Source: Mucilaginibacter sp. MD40 (lineage in GTDB: Bacteria; Bacteroidota; Bacteroidia; Sphingobacteriales; Sphingobacteriaceae). From it: a stretch of DNA of 64,000 nt. Under the pieces are notes generated by a model. The model made no database searches. It saw only the letters and a list, made by a program, of their open reading frames with translations, and was not told the origin of the DNA. This document shows, one piece after another, positions 43,458 through 51,897 of the stretch; position 1 is the stretch's first letter, and every line of letters starts with the position of its first letter. A program made the translations under genes and the position numbers. The stretch lies in NCBI RefSeq assembly GCF_002288635.1, contig NZ_NRSW01000001.1, forward strand, positions 1,519,522 through 1,583,521. The letters run 5' to 3'.

Positions 43458-44483
43458 ATGAAGAAAACAGATTTTATCTATTCGCAGGAGTCCGAGCCAC
43501 ACCGTATCCGAACGAAAAAAATATTAAAGCAGTTTCCGCAGCTGCGTACGCTCATCGGTAAAAACCCGAATACCATATGGGCCATTTTAGGCATCGTTTC
43601 TTTCCAGATCGTATTAGCCTGGTTACTTCGCGACCAATCATGGTGGCTGGTTTTTGGCGCAGCCTATTTATTAGGTGCCTTTGCAGACCATGCCTTGTTT
43701 GTAATGATACACGAGTGTACACACCAATTGTTGTTCAAAAACCGTAACGCCAACAGGTGGGCCGCTATACTTTCAAACCTGCCACAGGTAGTGCCAACGG
43801 CTATGTCGTTTGAAAAATATCACATCAAGCACCACTCATTCCAGGGTATTCACGAGCTGGATGCCGACCTGCCTAACCGCTGGGAAGCTAAACTCATCAA
43901 TAACTCATTTCTGGGTAAGGCCGTGTGGCTGTTGTTTTTCCCGTTGTTCCAGATATTCCGTTTGTCGCGCCTGCGCGAGATCAATCCGTTTGATAAATGG
44001 ATCGTGATCAACTTTGTGGTACAAATGGCCTTTAACGTGGCTATATGGTATTTTATGGGCTGGCATGCTGTAGCTTTCCTGGTAGCCAGTTTCTTTTTCT
44101 CAGTGGGCTTGCATCCGCTGGGTGCACGTTGGGTACAGGAGCATTACCTTACACATGGCGAGGAGCAGGAAACATACAGCTATTATGGCGGCCTGAATAA
44201 GGTGGCCTTTAATGTAGGTTTCCATAACGAGCACCATGATTTCCCTTCTATTCCATGGAATAAACTTCCGGAGATAAAAAGGACCGCGCCGGAGTATTAC
44301 GATACACTGCACGCGCACCAATCATGGACAAAGCTTTTCTTCAGATTCTTATTTGATAAGGAGATATCTTTATTTAACCGCATATTGCGCAAAGAGAGGG
44401 GCAAGGTTACGCTAAAAGATGTATCCAAGCCCGATGCTGAAATGGTAGTTACCGAAAAACAGCATTTTGTAGTTGCTGACTAA
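43458..44483 (+). CDS. Sphingolipid Delta4-desaturase (DEGS)-like fatty acid desaturase
   Basis: 341 aa integral membrane desaturase with three histidine boxes: HECTH (85-89), HIKHH (122-126) and HNEHH (256-260), for the di-iron centre. The N-terminal DFIYSQESEPHRIRTKKILK aligns by eye with the Lipid_DES leader of eukaryotic dihydroceramide Delta4-desaturases. GLHPLGARWVQEHYL, ETYSYYGGLNKVAFNVGFHN and EHHDFPSIPWNKLP also look DEGS-like. The eukaryotic enzyme puts the 4,5-trans double bond into dihydroceramide. Bacteroidota make sphingolipids, so a similar role on ceramide is plausible but unproven. Closed by a strong terminator. Confidence 0.85.
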   Translation: MKKTDFIYSQESEPHRIRTKKILKQFPQLRTLIGKNPNTIWAILGIVSFQIVLAWLLRDQSWWLVFGAAYLLGAFADHALFVMIHECTHQLLFKNRNANRWAAILSNLPQVVPTAMSFEKYHIKHHSFQGIHELDADLPNRWEAKLINNSFLGKAVWLLFFPLFQIFRLSRLREINPFDKWIVINFVVQMAFNVAIWYFMGWHAVAFLVASFFFSVGLHPLGARWVQEHYLTHGEEQETYSYYGGLNKVAFNVGFHNEHHDFPSIPWNKLPEIKRTAPEYYDTLHAHQSWTKLFFRFLFDKEISLFNRILRKERGKVTLKDVSKPDAEMVVTEKQHFVVAD

Positions 44484-44497
44484 CTTAACTAAATATG

Positions 44498-44527
44498 AAC
44501 GGCCTAAAATAATTTAGGCCGTTTTTT
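44498..44527 (+). terminator. Rho-independent terminator after the desaturase
   Basis: AACGGCCTAAA (44498-44508) pairs with TTTAGGCCGTT (44513-44523) around ATAA, followed by a T-run. Confidence 0.85.
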
Positions 44528-44540
44528 GTTATAGTAGCTT

Positions 44541-45449
44541 ATGGTCAGGAAACGCGCGCTTAAAATAGTAGTGCCATTGGTGGCCTTGTTATTTGTGGCT
44601 GCTTTTGCCAAACACCGTTTAATTGACGGGAAGATACAGCAGGCCGGTACGCTTAAAAGCAAGGATATGGACGAAACATCGGGCATTGCGGCATCAGCCG
44701 TAAATCCCGGGTTGTACTACGTGCATAACGATAGTGGCGACAGCAGCCGCTTTTTCGCTATTACCGAAAGTGGGGAACTTAAATCAACTATAAAATTTAA
44801 GGGGGATGCGAAAGAACCTCTCGGTGTACGCGATTGTGAGGATATTGCCGTTGGTCCCGGTCCTGTAAAAAGGAAAAGCTATGTATACCTCGGTGATATC
44901 GGTGATAATTCGGCCAACCGTAAATTTATTACCATTTATCGCTTCGCGGAAAGTAAGCAATGGAAAAATGCCGGTAAAACAGAGGCAACACCGGCAGTAA
45001 TTAATTTGCGCTACCCTGACGGTGCCTGGGATGCCGAATCACTGGCGATAGATCCCCTGGATAAATTGATCTATATTATAACCAAGCGTGGCGATAGCGT
45101 GCGGGTTTATACTTCGCCGCTGGTACCGCCCGCCGGCGATACCGTTACCTTAACTTTCCGGGCCCGGCTTTTCTTCGCGGGGCTCAAACCCTTTAAATGG
45201 ATAACCGCTGCCGATATATCGCCCGATGGAAAACACTTTTTGGTGCGCAGCTATGAGAAAGTTTACTACTGGCAGCGCCGTGGAACCGAACCCTTGTGGG
45301 TTACCCTGCAACGGGTACCCGAAGAACTGCCATACAAACTGGAGCGCCAGGGCGAGGCCATAGGGTTTACGGCCAATGGTGAGGGCTACCTTACCACCAG
45401 CGAAGGCTTGTACGCGCCCATCTATTATTATAAACTACCCGCCCAATAA
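44541..45449 (+). CDS. Hypothetical membrane-anchored beta-propeller-like protein
   Basis: 302 aa with an N-terminal signal or anchor (VVPLVALLFVAAFAKHRL). Repeated short strands such as GLYYVHNDSGDSSRFFAITE, SYVYLGDIGDNSANRKFITI, DAESLAIDPLDKLIYIITKR and AADISPDGKHFLVRSYEKVY suggest a beta-propeller. Asp/Gly-rich turns recall secreted esterase-like or calcium-binding folds. No catalytic residues were identified. Located just after the desaturase terminator. Unknown function. Confidence 0.65.
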   Translation: MVRKRALKIVVPLVALLFVAAFAKHRLIDGKIQQAGTLKSKDMDETSGIAASAVNPGLYYVHNDSGDSSRFFAITESGELKSTIKFKGDAKEPLGVRDCEDIAVGPGPVKRKSYVYLGDIGDNSANRKFITIYRFAESKQWKNAGKTEATPAVINLRYPDGAWDAESLAIDPLDKLIYIITKRGDSVRVYTSPLVPPAGDTVTLTFRARLFFAGLKPFKWITAADISPDGKHFLVRSYEKVYYWQRRGTEPLWVTLQRVPEELPYKLERQGEAIGFTANGEGYLTTSEGLYAPIYYYKLPAQ

Positions 45450-45529
45450 TGTAGCTTTACGGCGTTTTATGGCAATTAGAGGAAATCTATCCTCCTTAAC
45501 ATCAATTTTTTACGATTTTTTTTATTAAA

Positions 45530-45560
45530 GGGGCAACCTTTGCGCGGTAACTGCCGTGAT
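45530..45560 (+). promoter_or_regulatory. ECF-sigma-like promoter (AAC-N17-CGT) before the Rieske operon
   Basis: GGGGCAACCTTT with AAC at 45535-45537, and CGT at 45555-45557 in CCGTGATG, are spaced 17 bases. This is the geometry of ECF promoters (AAC in -35, CGT in -10). It lies 46 bases before the sigma gene start and suggests autoregulation. Confidence 0.45.
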
Positions 45561-45605
45561 GTATGCAGATAAGGTAGTAATTTAATAGGAAACTGATACC
45601 CGCTT

Positions 45606-46247
45606 ATGGGCGAAGCAGATTTACAACAACTGGTTAAAGGCTGTTTAAATAACGACAGGTTGAGTCAAAAACTGTTGTACAAAACCTTCTATGGCTTTAC
45701 CATGGGGATATGCCTGCGTTATGCCAATAACCGGTACGAAGCTTCGGAGATCATGAACCAGGGTTTCTTTAAAGTATTTAAAAACCTGGAACGTTACGAT
45801 AGCGACAAGCCTTTTAAAGCCTGGCTGGGCCGTATAATGGTGAACACCTGTATTGATTATTACCGTTCAAACTTAAAGGCGGCTTATACCGATGAACTGG
45901 AAAAAGCCGAGCATATAAATGATACTGATTTTGCAGATAAAAATATCAAATACAATGAACTGCTGGATATGATTGGCAGGTTGCCGCGGGCTTACCGTAC
46001 CATTTTTAACCTTTTTGCTATTGAGGGCTACACGCATGAAGAAATTGGCGAGATGCTGAACATCAGTATCGGAACCTCTAAATCAAACCTGCATAAGGCG
46101 CGTGAAAAGTTAAAGGCAATGGTTTTAGAGAGCGAGCGTGTGCCGGGCTATATCAGCAAGCAGGCTAATTATAATATAACACCAACAAACCCTACAAATA
46201 CCCCCAACCTTTCTATATCCTTTATTAACCAGGCAAGAAAAAAATGA
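45606..46247 (+). CDS. ECF RNA polymerase sigma factor
   Basis: 213 aa. Region 2 (LCLR-like ICLRYANNRYEASEIMNQGF, then FKVFKNLERYDSDKPFKAWL) and region 4 (LPRAYRTIFNLFAIEGYTHE, then EIGEMLNISIGTSKSNLHKA) are clear. The C-terminal ~40 residues are an unstructured Asn/Thr-rich tail. First gene of an operon; its stop overlaps the next start by 4 bases. A candidate ECF promoter at 45530-45560 suggests it activates itself. Confidence 0.93.
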   Translation: MGEADLQQLVKGCLNNDRLSQKLLYKTFYGFTMGICLRYANNRYEASEIMNQGFFKVFKNLERYDSDKPFKAWLGRIMVNTCIDYYRSNLKAAYTDELEKAEHINDTDFADKNIKYNELLDMIGRLPRAYRTIFNLFAIEGYTHEEIGEMLNISIGTSKSNLHKAREKLKAMVLESERVPGYISKQANYNITPTNPTNTPNLSISFINQARKK

Positions 46248-47554
46248 AAGAGGAGAAAGAAGATAGTATTGATAAGTTGTTTAGCCGCGGTTTAAGCGAC
46301 CCGGGCGACAACGCGCAGTACCGGGAGGATGACTGGGACCAGATGGAGGCTATGCTTGATGGTAAAAAGCCGCGCCGTAAAATCGGTCGAGGTGTTATTT
46401 ACATCATAAGCGCCATAGCCGCTATGCTACTACTGGTAATTGGCTGGCTGCTGTACAACAATACCCCTGAAACGCAAACTAATAACACTACCACGCAGGT
46501 GGCTGCTACAAAGGAACATCCAAAAGATAATTCCGGTAATTACGGCGCGCCCGCCAGGCAAAGGAAAGATCCCAAAAGTAGTACGCTTTCGGCCGGTAAC
46601 AGCGCCAGGGGTGCAGCAGAGATGGGCCGTAAAAGTAATTCGTTCTTTACCTTATCTGCCGGGAAGGGCGGCCGTACCACTACCGGAGCACCAGGAATTG
46701 TTATACCACATTATATAGCGCCTGTTAATGACGGAGCTACTGCTTCTCAAGCAGGCGATACCTTGGTATATAAAGCACAAGGGCAAAATATGGCTGTTAA
46801 CACGCCTATTGATACGGTGGTTAACGCGCATATTATTCAAATGGCTGCCGTTAAAAATGCGGACAGTATTATTTATAAGGATAAGAACGGCAGGGAGCTG
46901 GTATCAGTAATGGGCGATAATGTTAAGCCCCGCAAAACTGTGGGTACCGCCGTTAGCTATGCGCCTACCTTCGCGGTAAGTGTACTGGCTTCGCCTGATG
47001 TAAATGGGGTAGGTGGTTTTAACAATACCCGTGTGGGTACCAACGCGGGCCTGCTGTTTACGCTTAACATGGCAAAATGGAGCATCAGCACCGGAGCCAT
47101 CTATGCCGATAAGCCATACACGTCATCTTTTTCGCAATATACATCGTCTTATCAGTTCAGCAGTAACCCCACACAAGTAACCGCCAGTTGCACGGTTTTA
47201 GATATTCCGCTTAATGTAGGTTATCTGGTTTATCATAAAAACCGCGATAAATTCAGCATAGGTACAGGCTTGTCATCCTACTTTATGCTGCGCGAGAATT
47301 ATACGTTTACCTACGCACCCAATAGTGTACAGGGGCCTGCCAGTTACAGCATCAGTAACCAAAACCGCCATCTTTTTGGGGTGCTTAATTTAAACGCCAC
47401 TTACCAGCGGGCCTTGAGCCCGAGGTTTGGCATAGGGGTGCAGCCATATCTTAAACTCCCGTTAACGGGCATAGGCTACGGGCAGGTAAATCTACGGTCG
47501 GCGGGCGTGGCCGTGGGCGTCACATGGAATATCTTATCAGGTAAAACACCTTAG
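46244..47554 (+). CDS. Anti-sigma/outer-membrane barrel fusion-type protein
   Basis: 436 aa. The N-terminal cytosolic segment (EEKEDSIDKLFSRGLSDPGD) is a likely sigma contact. One membrane helix follows (VIYIISAIAAMLLLVIGWLL). The periplasmic part has a disordered Thr/Lys/Gly-rich stretch and then a C-terminal beta-barrel-like region (FAVSVLASPDVNGVGGFNN, then AKWSISTGAIYADKPY). This layout is frequent in Bacteroidota next to ECF sigma genes. Overlaps the sigma gene by 4 bases, so it is a candidate regulator of it. How one helix and a barrel work together is unclear. Confidence 0.8.
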   Translation: MKEEKEDSIDKLFSRGLSDPGDNAQYREDDWDQMEAMLDGKKPRRKIGRGVIYIISAIAAMLLLVIGWLLYNNTPETQTNNTTTQVAATKEHPKDNSGNYGAPARQRKDPKSSTLSAGNSARGAAEMGRKSNSFFTLSAGKGGRTTTGAPGIVIPHYIAPVNDGATASQAGDTLVYKAQGQNMAVNTPIDTVVNAHIIQMAAVKNADSIIYKDKNGRELVSVMGDNVKPRKTVGTAVSYAPTFAVSVLASPDVNGVGGFNNTRVGTNAGLLFTLNMAKWSISTGAIYADKPYTSSFSQYTSSYQFSSNPTQVTASCTVLDIPLNVGYLVYHKNRDKFSIGTGLSSYFMLRENYTFTYAPNSVQGPASYSISNQNRHLFGVLNLNATYQRALSPRFGIGVQPYLKLPLTGIGYGQVNLRSAGVAVGVTWNILSGKTP

Positions 47555-47560
47555 TAAAAC

Positions 47561-48103
47561 ATGAAATATATCGGTTTAATTTTACTCGCGTGGTTAGGGA
47601 TTAACCAGGCGGGACAGGGAATCTATGTCTGTAAAAACGCGGCGGTAAGCCTTTATTCAAAGGCACCTATTGAGGATATCGACGCCCATTCTGATAAAGG
47701 CACATCTGTTTTAAACACCACTACCGGCGACGTAGCGTTCGCTGTTCCTATCCGCTCGTTCAAGTTTGAAAAATCATTAATGCAGGAGCATTTCAATGAG
47801 AATTACCTGGAGAGCGACAAGTATCCGCAGGCATCATTCAAAGGTAAGCTCAATACCATACCCGATGTTAGTAAAGATGGTACCTACCCGGTAACGGCTA
47901 CCGGCGTATTTGAGGTACATGGGGTAAAGCAAAACCGAACTATTCCGGGTAAAATAACGGTAAGCAAAGGCGCTGTAAGCCTTACTTCCGAGTTTATGGT
48001 AGCCTGCAAGGACCATAAAGTAGAGATCCCGAAACTTGTGTTCCAGAATATCGCAGAAACCATCAGGATAAATGTTTCGGCTGTTTACACGCCCTACAAA
48101 TAA
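47561..48103 (+). CDS. YceI family lipocalin-like protein
   Basis: 180 aa with a signal peptide (LILLAWLGINQAGQG). YceI features: FAVPIRSFKFEKSLMQEHFN, YLESDKYPQASFKGKL, and the beta-barrel segment GVFEVHGVKQNRTIPGKI. YceI proteins bind isoprenoid lipids such as polyprenyl pyrophosphates or quinones. Six bases after the barrel gene, within the operon. Confidence 0.9.
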   Translation: MKYIGLILLAWLGINQAGQGIYVCKNAAVSLYSKAPIEDIDAHSDKGTSVLNTTTGDVAFAVPIRSFKFEKSLMQEHFNENYLESDKYPQASFKGKLNTIPDVSKDGTYPVTATGVFEVHGVKQNRTIPGKITVSKGAVSLTSEFMVACKDHKVEIPKLVFQNIAETIRINVSAVYTPYK

Positions 48104-48124
48104 ACTTTAACACACACACACTAT

Positions 48125-49072
48125 ATGAAAAAATCTCTGATGTTTATGGGCCTGCTGCTATCTGCCGTGGTGGCAACGGCACAAACAACGCGCAAGGATA
48201 CCACAAGCCATAGTAGTACCGACTCGTTAATGAATTCACTTACAGCGCCTGAAAAGGGAGAGCCGGTTATAGCTACCTTTAAAGCTACCCGCCTTATTTT
48301 TACCCAGACCACCGAAACGGTTAAAAAGAAAGAACTGAATTTTATGGTGATACACCGCTTTGGTGATATTGCCGGTTCGGCAGGCGGGGGTAAAACCTTT
48401 TTCGGGCTGGATAACTCTTCTGATATCTATATTGGCTTTGAGTATGGTTTAACCGATAACCTGAACATTGGGCTAGGGCGCAGCAAATTTGAGCAGATGA
48501 TTGACCTGCAGCTAAAATACTATCTGCTACACCAAACTACTGATAATAGTATGCCGGTTGCGATAAGCGTTGTTGGTAAAACCGGGTTTAAGCCTTACCA
48601 CGTTAACACCAATATTTTTGATAATACACTTAACCGCTTCTCTTACTTCACACAAGCTATTATCGCGCGTAAATTTTCGAGTGCCCTGTCTGTAGAAGTG
48701 GCGCCATCTTACGTAGCCAATAACATTGAGTACCCGTTCCTGGTGGGTAATGAGAAACGCTATTTCGCGCTCTCGGCAGCGGGCAGGCTAAAATTCAGCA
48801 AGCGTATGGGTATAGTGCTTGATTACTTTCATCCGTTCTCCAGCTATCGCGATAATAGCGTAAACCCTAAATATTACGATGGTTTGGGCGTAGGGCTGGA
48901 AATAGAGACCGGGGGCCACGTGTTTACGATCAATTTCAGTAATGCACAAGCAATCTCGGAGATCAATTACCTGAATAATACCACTTCTTCATGGGGAAAA
49001 GGGCAGTTCAGGCTGGGCTTTACCATCTCCCGAATATTTGATTTTAACAAAAAGCATCAATCATCTTATTAA
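48125..49072 (+). CDS. DUF5777 outer-membrane beta-barrel protein
   Basis: 315 aa with a signal peptide. Alternating strands (LNFMVIHRFGDIAGSAGGGK, DIYIGFEYGLTDNLNIGLGR, LSVEVAPSYVANNIEYPFLV) end with FRLGFTISRIFDFNK, fitting DUF5777. It sits in the outer membrane; function unknown. It is next to YceI and Rieske genes, a neighbourhood suggesting electron transfer or quinone handling. Confidence 0.85.
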   Translation: MKKSLMFMGLLLSAVVATAQTTRKDTTSHSSTDSLMNSLTAPEKGEPVIATFKATRLIFTQTTETVKKKELNFMVIHRFGDIAGSAGGGKTFFGLDNSSDIYIGFEYGLTDNLNIGLGRSKFEQMIDLQLKYYLLHQTTDNSMPVAISVVGKTGFKPYHVNTNIFDNTLNRFSYFTQAIIARKFSSALSVEVAPSYVANNIEYPFLVGNEKRYFALSAAGRLKFSKRMGIVLDYFHPFSSYRDNSVNPKYYDGLGVGLEIETGGHVFTINFSNAQAISEINYLNNTTSSWGKGQFRLGFTISRIFDFNKKHQSSY

Positions 49073-49082
49073 GAAAAACGCT

Positions 49083-49526
49083 ATGGACAGACAGGAATTT
49101 TTATCGAAACTGGGAATAGGCGTGGCCGCAGTTTGCGCGGGCTGCGCAATAGTGAGCTGCTCAAAAAATACGCCTAAACCAGGCGAAGAACAAACCACAA
49201 ACCCACCGCCCAACAATACCGGCAACTTATTTACCGCCGACCTTAACAGCGAACTGACTGGTGTGGGAACTTCAAAGGTATCAAACGGCGTTATACTGGT
49301 GCGGCTTGCCGCGGCCAATGTGCCTGCTTCATTTACTGCCGTGCAGGTAGCTTGTACGCACCAGGGGGTTGATATTAATTACAGCTCCAACCAGGGGCTG
49401 TTTGTTTGCCCGGCGCATGGCAGCCAGTTTAATACTTCGGGTGGCGTGGTGCAAGGGCCAGCTGCCACCGCGCTCAAAAAATATAACATCAGTATTAACG
49501 GATCAACGTTAACAGTATCAGCATAA
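49083..49526 (+). CDS. Rieske [2Fe-2S] protein
   Basis: ATG at 49083 starts a Tat/lipo-type leader (MDRQEFLSKLGIGVAAVCAG, then CAIVSC). The Rieske cluster ligands are C91-T-H93 (VACTHQGVD) and C109-P-A-H112 (FVCPAHGSQF), the classic CxH...CxxH pattern. The protein is small (147 aa) and has no quinol-oxidase membrane domain, so it is a free electron-transfer or sensor protein in the periplasm. Last gene of the five-gene operon, followed by a strong terminator. Confidence 0.92.
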   Translation: MDRQEFLSKLGIGVAAVCAGCAIVSCSKNTPKPGEEQTTNPPPNNTGNLFTADLNSELTGVGTSKVSNGVILVRLAAANVPASFTAVQVACTHQGVDINYSSNQGLFVCPAHGSQFNTSGGVVQGPAATALKKYNISINGSTLTVSA

Positions 49527-49548
49527 GTGGTGCCAATACAGGCTTTAC

Positions 49549-49577
49549 AGCTCCCTGCAAATAGGGAGCTTTTTTTG
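49549..49577 (+). terminator. Rho-independent terminator after the Rieske operon
   Basis: AGCTCCCT (49549-49556) pairs with AGGGAGCT (49563-49570), then seven T. Confidence 0.85.
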
Positions 49578-49644
49578 TATGCCGGCCTTTCTGCAAACTT
49601 AATTAAACCACCCCTGTTGTTTAAATGGACCAACATATAGAATA

Positions 49645-49914
49645 ATGAATGCCTATCAGCAAAAATGGTTATCGGTTTTACAGAACGCGGGTTTAAAAGA
49701 CTGGAAGATAGAAGCACGCGGCAATGATATTGAAATAGAAATGCCGCACGTAACAGATCTGAAACTAATAAAGGATAACCTGCCGGCTACGCTCGCCGCT
49801 ATATCATTGGATATTGACCTGCCGCATGAGCGCCTGAAGTTTATTGTACACAACGGTTACGAGAACTTTGAGTATGTGCTAAACCCACACGCTGATGAAC
49901 TGAACAGGCCGTAA
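49645..49914 (+). CDS. Small conserved hypothetical protein (89 aa)
   Basis: MNAYQQKWLSVLQNAGLKDW onward, a soluble mix of helix and strand with acidic patches (EIEMPHVTDLKLIKDN, ISLDIDLPHERLKFIV). No signal or membrane helix. Family not recognised. Single gene between the Rieske operon and the convergent MFS gene (5-base gap). Confidence 0.6.
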   Translation: MNAYQQKWLSVLQNAGLKDWKIEARGNDIEIEMPHVTDLKLIKDNLPATLAAISLDIDLPHERLKFIVHNGYENFEYVLNPHADELNRP

Positions 49915-49919
49915 CGCGC

Positions 49920-51068
49920 TTAAAGTTTTGCCTTGGTTGAAAAAACCGTTACGCAAAGCCCCATAAGCGCTATAAGTGTAAAGGATGCCCTTAGCGAGAT
50001 GGCGCCCGCTATAAAACCAATTACCGGCGGCCCTACTAAAAAGCCGGTAAAACTAATGGTTGACACAGCCGCGATAGCCACCCCTGGCGACATGGTTTTT
50101 GACTTACCTGCCACACTGTAGGCCAGTGGTACAACGGATGAAACCCCAAAGCCAACCAGCAGGAAGCCGGCTACGGCAGAGTATACATGCGGGAAAATAA
50201 CCGCTATGGCAAGCCCGGTAGCTGTGAGTAAGCCGCTAACCTGCAGCGTGCGCTTTAGCCCGAAACGGTGCGAAAACCAATCGGCTATGAAGCGGCCGGA
50301 AGCCATGGTCAGCATAAACGCCGTATAGCCTATACCCATAATTTCGCGGGGAGCAAGTACCACTTTTTTGAAGTAAATAACGCTCCAGTCGAACATGGCA
50401 CCCTCGCATATCATGGAGCAAAAGGCAATGAGGCCCAGTTTAATTAACGATTTATCGGGCATTACAAACGCGGGGCCCGCGCTGGTAGGTTTATCAAATT
50501 TGAGGTAGCGCGCGGTAATAAGTATGGTTAGCAATACCACCATCATGATCATCACAAAGTGATGTAGCGGCAACACCTGCCTGCCTATCATAAAAGTGCC
50601 AATGGCCGCGCCGGTAAAACCGGCCAGGCTCCACAAACCGTGGAATGAGGCCAATATGGGCCGACCATACATTTCTTCGGCTGCCACGGCCTGGGTATTC
50701 ACGGCTATATTAACCGCGTTACTGGAAAAGCCGAATAGCAACAGGCAAGCGATAAGCTGTACCGTATTTTGAGCGAGGCCCAATGTAGCGAGTGTGCAGC
50801 AATAAGTGGTAAGCGCGGCTATAAGCAGGTTGCGGCTGCCTATGCGGGTAATGATCCACCCGGAGAAAGGCAGCGAGCATACCAGGCCAACAGGTAACGA
50901 AAACAAAACGCCACCCAAAGCGGCATCGCTTAGTTTAAGGTTTTGTTGTATAGTAGCAATACGCGATGCCCAGCTGGCAAAGCATAGCCCCGCCAAAAAG
51001 AACATGATACCTACAACAGCCCGTAAGGTTGTTCTGGTGAAATGATATGGGGGTAGCGCTGTATCCAA
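49920..51068 (-). CDS. Major facilitator superfamily transporter
   Basis: 382 aa with about 12 membrane helices. The loop 2-3 motif is GWIITRIGSRNLL, and the order of helices plus KSKTMSPGVAIAAVSTISFT near the end fit the YbjJ/fucose-permease-like MFS group. Substrate unknown. Its promoter overlaps a perfect 17-base palindrome, so a dedicated repressor probably controls it. Confidence 0.88.
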   Translation of the reverse strand: MDTALPPYHFTRTTLRAVVGIMFFLAGLCFASWASRIATIQQNLKLSDAALGGVLFSLPVGLVCSLPFSGWIITRIGSRNLLIAALTTYCCTLATLGLAQNTVQLIACLLLFGFSSNAVNIAVNTQAVAAEEMYGRPILASFHGLWSLAGFTGAAIGTFMIGRQVLPLHHFVMIMMVVLLTILITARYLKFDKPTSAGPAFVMPDKSLIKLGLIAFCSMICEGAMFDWSVIYFKKVVLAPREIMGIGYTAFMLTMASGRFIADWFSHRFGLKRTLQVSGLLTATGLAIAVIFPHVYSAVAGFLLVGFGVSSVVPLAYSVAGKSKTMSPGVAIAAVSTISFTGFLVGPPVIGFIAGAISLRASFTLIALMGLCVTVFSTKAKL

Positions 51069-51076
51069 ACTATAAG

Positions 51077-51099
51077 TGTGTAAATTTTACACAAATATA
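51077..51099 (-). promoter_or_regulatory. -7 box with perfect 17-base operator palindrome
   Basis: Minus-strand TATATTTG (51092-51099) overlaps TGTGTAAATTTTACACA (51077-51093), a perfect 8+1+8 palindrome. Bound protein would block transcription start of the MFS gene. Confidence 0.6.
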
Positions 51100-51151
51100 A
51101 GCATTATAGCTGCTAAATACCGGCTACTATAATGCTTATAAAAACGTGGAT

Positions 51152-51793
51152 CTACTGGCTGATGTTAAATGAGCCGTTAGCTACGCCTGCGGCGTTGCCA
51201 TTAGCATCAACCAGGTTGATAGTGAAGGTGCCTTTTATGGTTCCCTTAGGCGGCAAGGCCGAATTCATGGTGTTTGAGATCACGGTTACCTTTCCACCTT
51301 TAGAAGAATCTATACTGTAATTACCAAAGTTTAACGATAGTATATCAAATGTGCCTGTGTTATCGCCAATATAATTAAATATAAAAGTATCTGTTTGGCT
51401 TTGTACTGCAAGGATACCATTCGCACCAAAAGCATTAGAATACGCTAAGTTTTTATTGTATGTTTTCTGCGTGCTGCCGATTTGTACAATAATGGTATTA
51501 GTGCCGCCTATAGGTACGGTGCTGCCACCAGTATTACCCCCTGTGTTTCCTCCGGTATTGCCACCTGTACTTCCGCCTGTATTTCCACCCGTGTTACCTC
51601 CGGTATTACCACCAGTATTTCCTCCGTTATCTGTACCGCCTGTGCTGCCACCGGTATTTCCCCCGGTATTAGAACCCGCTGGTGGTGGTGTAAGAGAAGT
51701 GCCCTGCGGGTAAATTGGCGGATCAAGCTTGCAACTGCTTACAGACAAGGCTATACAGATCACAGCGATAAGGTTATGGTAAAGTTTTTTCAT
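51152..51793 (-). CDS. Lipoprotein with GGNT tandem-repeat linker
   Basis: 213 aa. Lipobox SVSSC (Cys21). Residues about 41-92 are nearly pure Gly-Gly-Asn-Thr/Gly-Gly-Ser-Thr repeats, encoded by a 12-base minisatellite at 51518-51673. The C-terminal ~120 residues are beta-rich (NTIIVQIGSTQKTYNKNLAY, DTGTFDILSLNFGNYSI-like NTGTFDILSLNFGNYS). Likely a surface-exposed or periplasmic lipoprotein with a flexible stalk; function unknown. The repeat is in frame and could vary in length without frameshift. Confidence 0.8.
   Translation of the reverse strand: MKKLYHNLIAVICIALSVSSCKLDPPIYPQGTSLTPPPAGSNTGGNTGGSTGGTDNGGNTGGNTGGNTGGNTGGSTGGNTGGNTGGNTGGSTVPIGGTNTIIVQIGSTQKTYNKNLAYSNAFGANGILAVQSQTDTFIFNYIGDNTGTFDILSLNFGNYSIDSSKGGKVTVISNTMNSALPPKGTIKGTFTINLVDANGNAAGVANGSFNISQ
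51518..51673. repeat. 12-base tandem repeat (GGNT-coding minisatellite)
   Basis: About 13 imperfect copies of a CCTCCGGTATTA-like unit (plus-strand view) within the lipoprotein gene. Multiples of 12 keep the frame. Not a CRISPR: no spacers. Confidence 0.85.
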
Positions 51794-51897
51794 ACATCTC
51801 AGGAAATTCAGCTTTAAAGATAAATAATCTTTCTTTTACTCTAACAAGCTTATACGGTTAACCTTATAATAAGTTAGATTGCTTTGAAAGAAAATGA

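Noticed and set aside
51518..51673. CRISPR-like regular repeats
   Set aside because: Units are 12 bases, contiguous and coding for GGNT; there are no spacers and no cas genes.
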